Below, piece after piece: positions 6,457-8,379 of a stretch of DNA of 8,379 nt. The notes under the pieces were generated by a model that made no database searches, was not told where the DNA came from, and saw nothing but the letters and a program-made list of their open reading frames with translations. How positions within the stretch are numbered: position 1 is the stretch's first letter; each line of letters starts with the position of its first letter. This DNA comes from an uncultured Erysipelotrichaceae bacterium (lineage in GTDB: Bacteria > Bacillota_I > Bacilli_A > RF39 > UBA660), in contig CACYEG010000077.1 in the NCBI GenBank assembly GCA_902773365.1, positions 1-8,379 on the forward strand, written 5' to 3'. The translations under genes and the position numbers were made by a program.

Positions 6457-6470
6457 TTTTATCTTTTAAA
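6443..6470 (-). promoter_or_regulatory. Extended -10 promoter for the DUF308-suf operon
   Basis: The minus strand reads TTTAAA (6470-6465, four of six for a -35, overlapping the rpe stop codon), 16 bases, then TGTTAAAAT (6451-6443). The latter is TG-N-TAAAAT, an extended -10. Transcription would begin near 6436, right at the SD sequence, giving a very short leader as for the lipoprotein gene. No terminator separates it from rpe, so read-through from the kinase-rsgA-rpe unit is also likely. Confidence 0.5.
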
Positions 6471-7086
6471 GTCTTAGTTTATCTAATTGTGCTTGAATAT
6501 CGCCATTTTTGCATATAAATGACCCCGAAACGACAATATCTGCACCTTGTACCTTATCGATAGTTATATCATTTACTCCTCCATCGATAATTATTTCATA
6601 TTTATAGTTATTTTCATTTCTTAAAGATCTTAATTCATCGATTTTAATAAGTGTACTTTCGATCATTGCTTGACCACTTTTACCAGGGTTAACACTTAAT
6701 ATCAATACTGCATCTAAAAGAGGTAAATAACTTTTTATTGTGCTAACTTCTGTCTGTGGTTTAAGTGCTAGTCCACATTTAACGCCTTTGGACTTAATAT
6801 AGTTTATTAATGCATTAATATCTTCGTCTAATTCAACTTGAAAAATTATTTCATCCACTTTAAGCGAAGTAAAATAAGATATATATTCAAATGGATTGGT
6901 TACCATTAAGTGAACATTTAACGGTTTAGTAGATGTATGTAAAAACTCATAATGTGTCTTTGGAACAGGCAAAAACTTTCCATCGTTAACATCTACATGT
7001 AAAAAATCCGCATCACTAGCATTAATTTTTTCTATAATTTCTTTCTCGTTATATGCACAATTTAAAATTGATACTGCTATTTTCAT
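6466..7086 (-). CDS. rpe: Ribulose-phosphate 3-epimerase (divergent)
   Basis: This 206-residue TIM-barrel protein is slightly shorter than typical Rpe (about 215-225). Rpe interconverts ribulose 5-phosphate and xylulose 5-phosphate in the pentose phosphate pathway. The metal and catalytic set is present: His30 and Asp32 (LHVDVNDGKF), His59 (NVHLMV) and Asp168 (IIDGGVN). The phosphate-loop regions are SVNPGKSGQ (131-139) and VSGSF (186-190). Several usually conserved positions differ. The Met of D-V-M-D-G is Asn34; the Met of V-M-S-V-N-P-G is Leu130; G-F-G-G-Q is GKSGQ; the His of F-H-x-E is Gln83; the N-terminal P-S-I-L-S-A-D is VSILNCA. Its ATG overlaps the rsgA stop by 4 bases (ATGA). The kinase-rsgA-rpe order is that of B. 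subtilis. I am sure of the family, less sure that the activity is unchanged. Confidence 0.85.
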   Translation of the reverse strand: MKIAVSILNCAYNEKEIIEKINASDADFLHVDVNDGKFLPVPKTHYEFLHTSTKPLNVHLMVTNPFEYISYFTSLKVDEIIFQVELDEDINALINYIKSKGVKCGLALKPQTEVSTIKSYLPLLDAVLILSVNPGKSGQAMIESTLIKIDELRSLRNENNYKYEIIIDGGVNDITIDKVQGADIVVSGSFICKNGDIQAQLDKLRL

Positions 7087-7913
7087 AATTCACTCCAAAA
7101 TCTAACATAATTTTCATATCTGCTTTTTAATATTTTCTTTTCTTCTACTTGTCTTTTAATCTCACATCCTGTCTCTTTTATATGAGCACAGTCTTCGAAT
7201 TTGCAGGTTTTATTTCTAAATTCAGGAAAATATGATTTAAGTAATTCTTTATTTATTTTTAAGTCCAATGAAGAAAAACCGGGGGTGTCTGCGATTAAAA
7301 AAGTAGCGACTTTATAAAGTTCTGTATGCCTTGTCGTATGCACTCCTCTATTTAAAGCTTTGCTGATTTCGTTAGTCTTTAGGTTTAAACTTTTATCTAA
7401 TTTATTTAATAACGTCGATTTACCCGCCCCTGTTTGACCAGTTAATACTACAACCTTATTCTTTAATGCTTTTTTTATTTTACTTAGATGATCATTATCT
7501 AAAACTTTAATTCCTATTTTTTTATAGTATGCAAATATTTTTTTCAATTCTTTTTTTTCTTTTCTAGCAGCTAAATCTAATTTGGTAAGGCATATTATAG
7601 GTTCGATATTAGAGGCAATTACTTGAACGAGTTGTTTATCTAAAAGTGTTAGACTTAAATCTGGCTTTTTTACACTTGTTATAATAAGTGCAACATCAGC
7701 ATTAGCAATTGTCGGTCTACCCATCTCATTTTTTCTTTTTTTAATATCGAGAATATATTTTGTTTCATCATCAAAAGTGACAAAATCCCCTACAAGGGGG
7801 GTTAATGCGTCATTTCTAAATTTTCCTCTTGCTCGGCAGTCAAAAGTTTTATTATCGGATAAAACTGTATAAAGATTGCTAATTTGTCTCACAATTCTAC
7901 CAGTTTTATTCAT
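7083..7913 (-). CDS. rsgA: Ribosome small-subunit GTPase RsgA (YloQ/CpgA)
   Basis: This 276-residue circularly permuted GTPase acts in late maturation of the 30S subunit. The order is an N-terminal OB-like domain (about 1-65), then the permuted GTPase with G4 TKLD (110-113) before G1 GQTGAGKST (159-167), the switch region RGVHTTRH (189-196) and G3 DTPG (209-212). A zinc-binding tail follows with Cys237, Cys242, His244 and Cys250 (CKFEDCAHIKETGC). All key residues are present and the length is just under the usual 290-300. The ATG lies within the last codons of the upstream kinase gene, overlapping by 8 bases, with GAGGT as the SD sequence. Its end overlaps rpe by 4 bases. The three genes should be translated in a coupled way. 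Confidence 0.95.
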   Translation of the reverse strand: MNKTGRIVRQISNLYTVLSDNKTFDCRARGKFRNDALTPLVGDFVTFDDETKYILDIKKRKNEMGRPTIANADVALIITSVKKPDLSLTLLDKQLVQVIASNIEPIICLTKLDLAARKEKKELKKIFAYYKKIGIKVLDNDHLSKIKKALKNKVVVLTGQTGAGKSTLLNKLDKSLNLKTNEISKALNRGVHTTRHTELYKVATFLIADTPGFSSLDLKINKELLKSYFPEFRNKTCKFEDCAHIKETGCEIKRQVEEKKILKSRYENYVRFWSEL

Positions 7914-8379
7914 CTTCTACCTCGACGACTGGATCCATTACTTCTTGAGCAATACTTATAGTAAATGTTGCACCAGCGACAATCTTGGTTTTAGCTTCTC
8001 TACTTTGAGCAAAAATAGTTCCGGGTTCATATTCTTCTGTCTCAACATTTTTGATATTCAATGTTAGATTATATTTTTTAGCAAATTGCTGTATTTCAAG
8101 TAGTGAATAATCGCCAGTAGTAAAGTCTGGATATAAGTCCTCTATATCAGGTACATACAATGTTATAGTGCCACCTTGACTAACAGAGGTACCAGCATCA
8201 GGCTTTTGTCCTATTATTTCAGTGGCGGTATAATCAGCTGGATTATCTACCAATTGTGGCTCTATAATGACATTCATTTTATATGTTTCTTCAAGCCTTG
8301 CTCTAATGTCAATATAGTTTTTACCGGTGTAATCTTCTAATTCTAATGAATTTTTCCCAGAAGAAAGATAAATAGTAAC
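7906..8379 (-). CDS. prkC: PASTA-domain Ser/Thr protein kinase, C-terminal extracellular part (cut by window edge)
   Basis: The frame is open from the stop at 7906-7908 to the right edge: 157 residues without a kinase domain, which would lie outside the window. The visible part holds the end of one PASTA repeat (VTIYLSSGK) and two full repeats. One runs about from LELEDYTGKN to TITLYVPD and the other from LYPDFTTGDYS to FTISIAQ. Each has the typical pattern of a D/E-x-x-G start, a helix (IDIRARLEETY; LLEIQQFAKKY) and a Q-x-P-D-A-G-T-x-V or Q-S-x-x-A-K-T-x-I turn. PASTA repeats of PrkC/PknB kinases bind peptidoglycan fragments outside the cell. An internal ATG at 8277 is not the start, since PASTA homology continues upstream of it. 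The following rsgA and rpe agree with the B. subtilis prkC neighbourhood. The kinase call rests on this context; PASTA repeats also occur in penicillin-binding proteins. Confidence 0.85.
   Translation of the reverse strand, partial: VTIYLSSGKNSLELEDYTGKNYIDIRARLEETYKMNVIIEPQLVDNPADYTATEIIGQKPDAGTSVSQGGTITLYVPDIEDLYPDFTTGDYSLLEIQQFAKKYNLTLNIKNVETEEYEPGTIFAQSREAKTKIVAGATFTISIAQEVMDPVVEVEDE

Noticed and set aside
7876..8067. A 63-codon plus-strand frame across the rsgA/kinase junction
   Set aside because: It is antisense to two well-supported overlapping genes and shows no recognisable features.
7906..8277. A 123-residue protein starting at ATG 8277
   Set aside because: The same frame stays open to the window edge and the missing 34 residues include PASTA sequence, so this ATG is internal to a larger gene.
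1..8379. Mycoplasma-type code, CRISPR arrays, tRNA or rRNA genes, insertion sequences
   Set aside because: TGA ends sufD and rsgA and Trp is TGG. No regularly spaced repeats, cloverleaf with a CCA-type end, or transposase was seen on either strand.

Overview
The window comes from an AT-rich, low-GC Gram-positive-type genome of the Bacillota (Bacilli or Erysipelotrichia-like, or a relative). The signs are the PASTA kinase - rsgA - rpe order known from Bacillus subtilis, a SufC-D-S-U iron-sulfur operon with the zinc-type SufU, strong AGGAGG-like ribosome binding sites, and a lipobox lipoprotein. TGA is used as a stop (sufD, rsgA) and tryptophan is TGG, so this is not the mycoplasma code 4. I cannot name the species.

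Layout, almost all on the minus strand. Reading with transcription from the right edge: the extracellular PASTA end of a Ser/Thr kinase (8379-7906, cut by the window), rsgA (ribosome assembly GTPase) and rpe (ribulose-phosphate epimerase) form one overlapping unit. A 42-base gap holds an extended -10 promoter and a 20-bp imperfect palindrome. Then a second tight unit follows: a six-helix DUF308-like membrane protein, sufC, sufD (short), sufS and sufU. This unit builds Fe-S clusters: SufS takes sulfur from cysteine, SufU relays it, and SufC (ATPase) works with the SufD-type scaffold. There is no sufB where B. subtilis has it (after sufU), and SufD is about half the usual length. The unit stops at a bidirectional hairpin terminator shared with a converging gene.

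That converging gene (1873-2858, plus strand) is the only plus-strand locus and is a decayed FAD-dependent dehydrogenase (COG2509-like). Its FAD-binding N-terminus is lost, and an out-of-frame internal deletion removed about 30 codons. Next to it, reading the other way, is a 317-residue lipoprotein gene with two Asp-box motifs. It has a perfect consensus promoter and a visibly higher G+C than its neighbours, suggesting it was acquired. Its terminator is followed by a promoter and the N-terminal membrane half of an ABC exporter-type protein (717-1), which runs off the left edge.

Most of the window is ordinary housekeeping. The parts worth a second look are the sufB-less operon with a half-size SufD led by a membrane protein, the palindrome over its promoter, the divergent Rpe, and the lipoprotein/pseudogene junction. 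No CRISPR array, tRNA, rRNA or transposase was seen, and no stretch over 300 bases lacks a gene.
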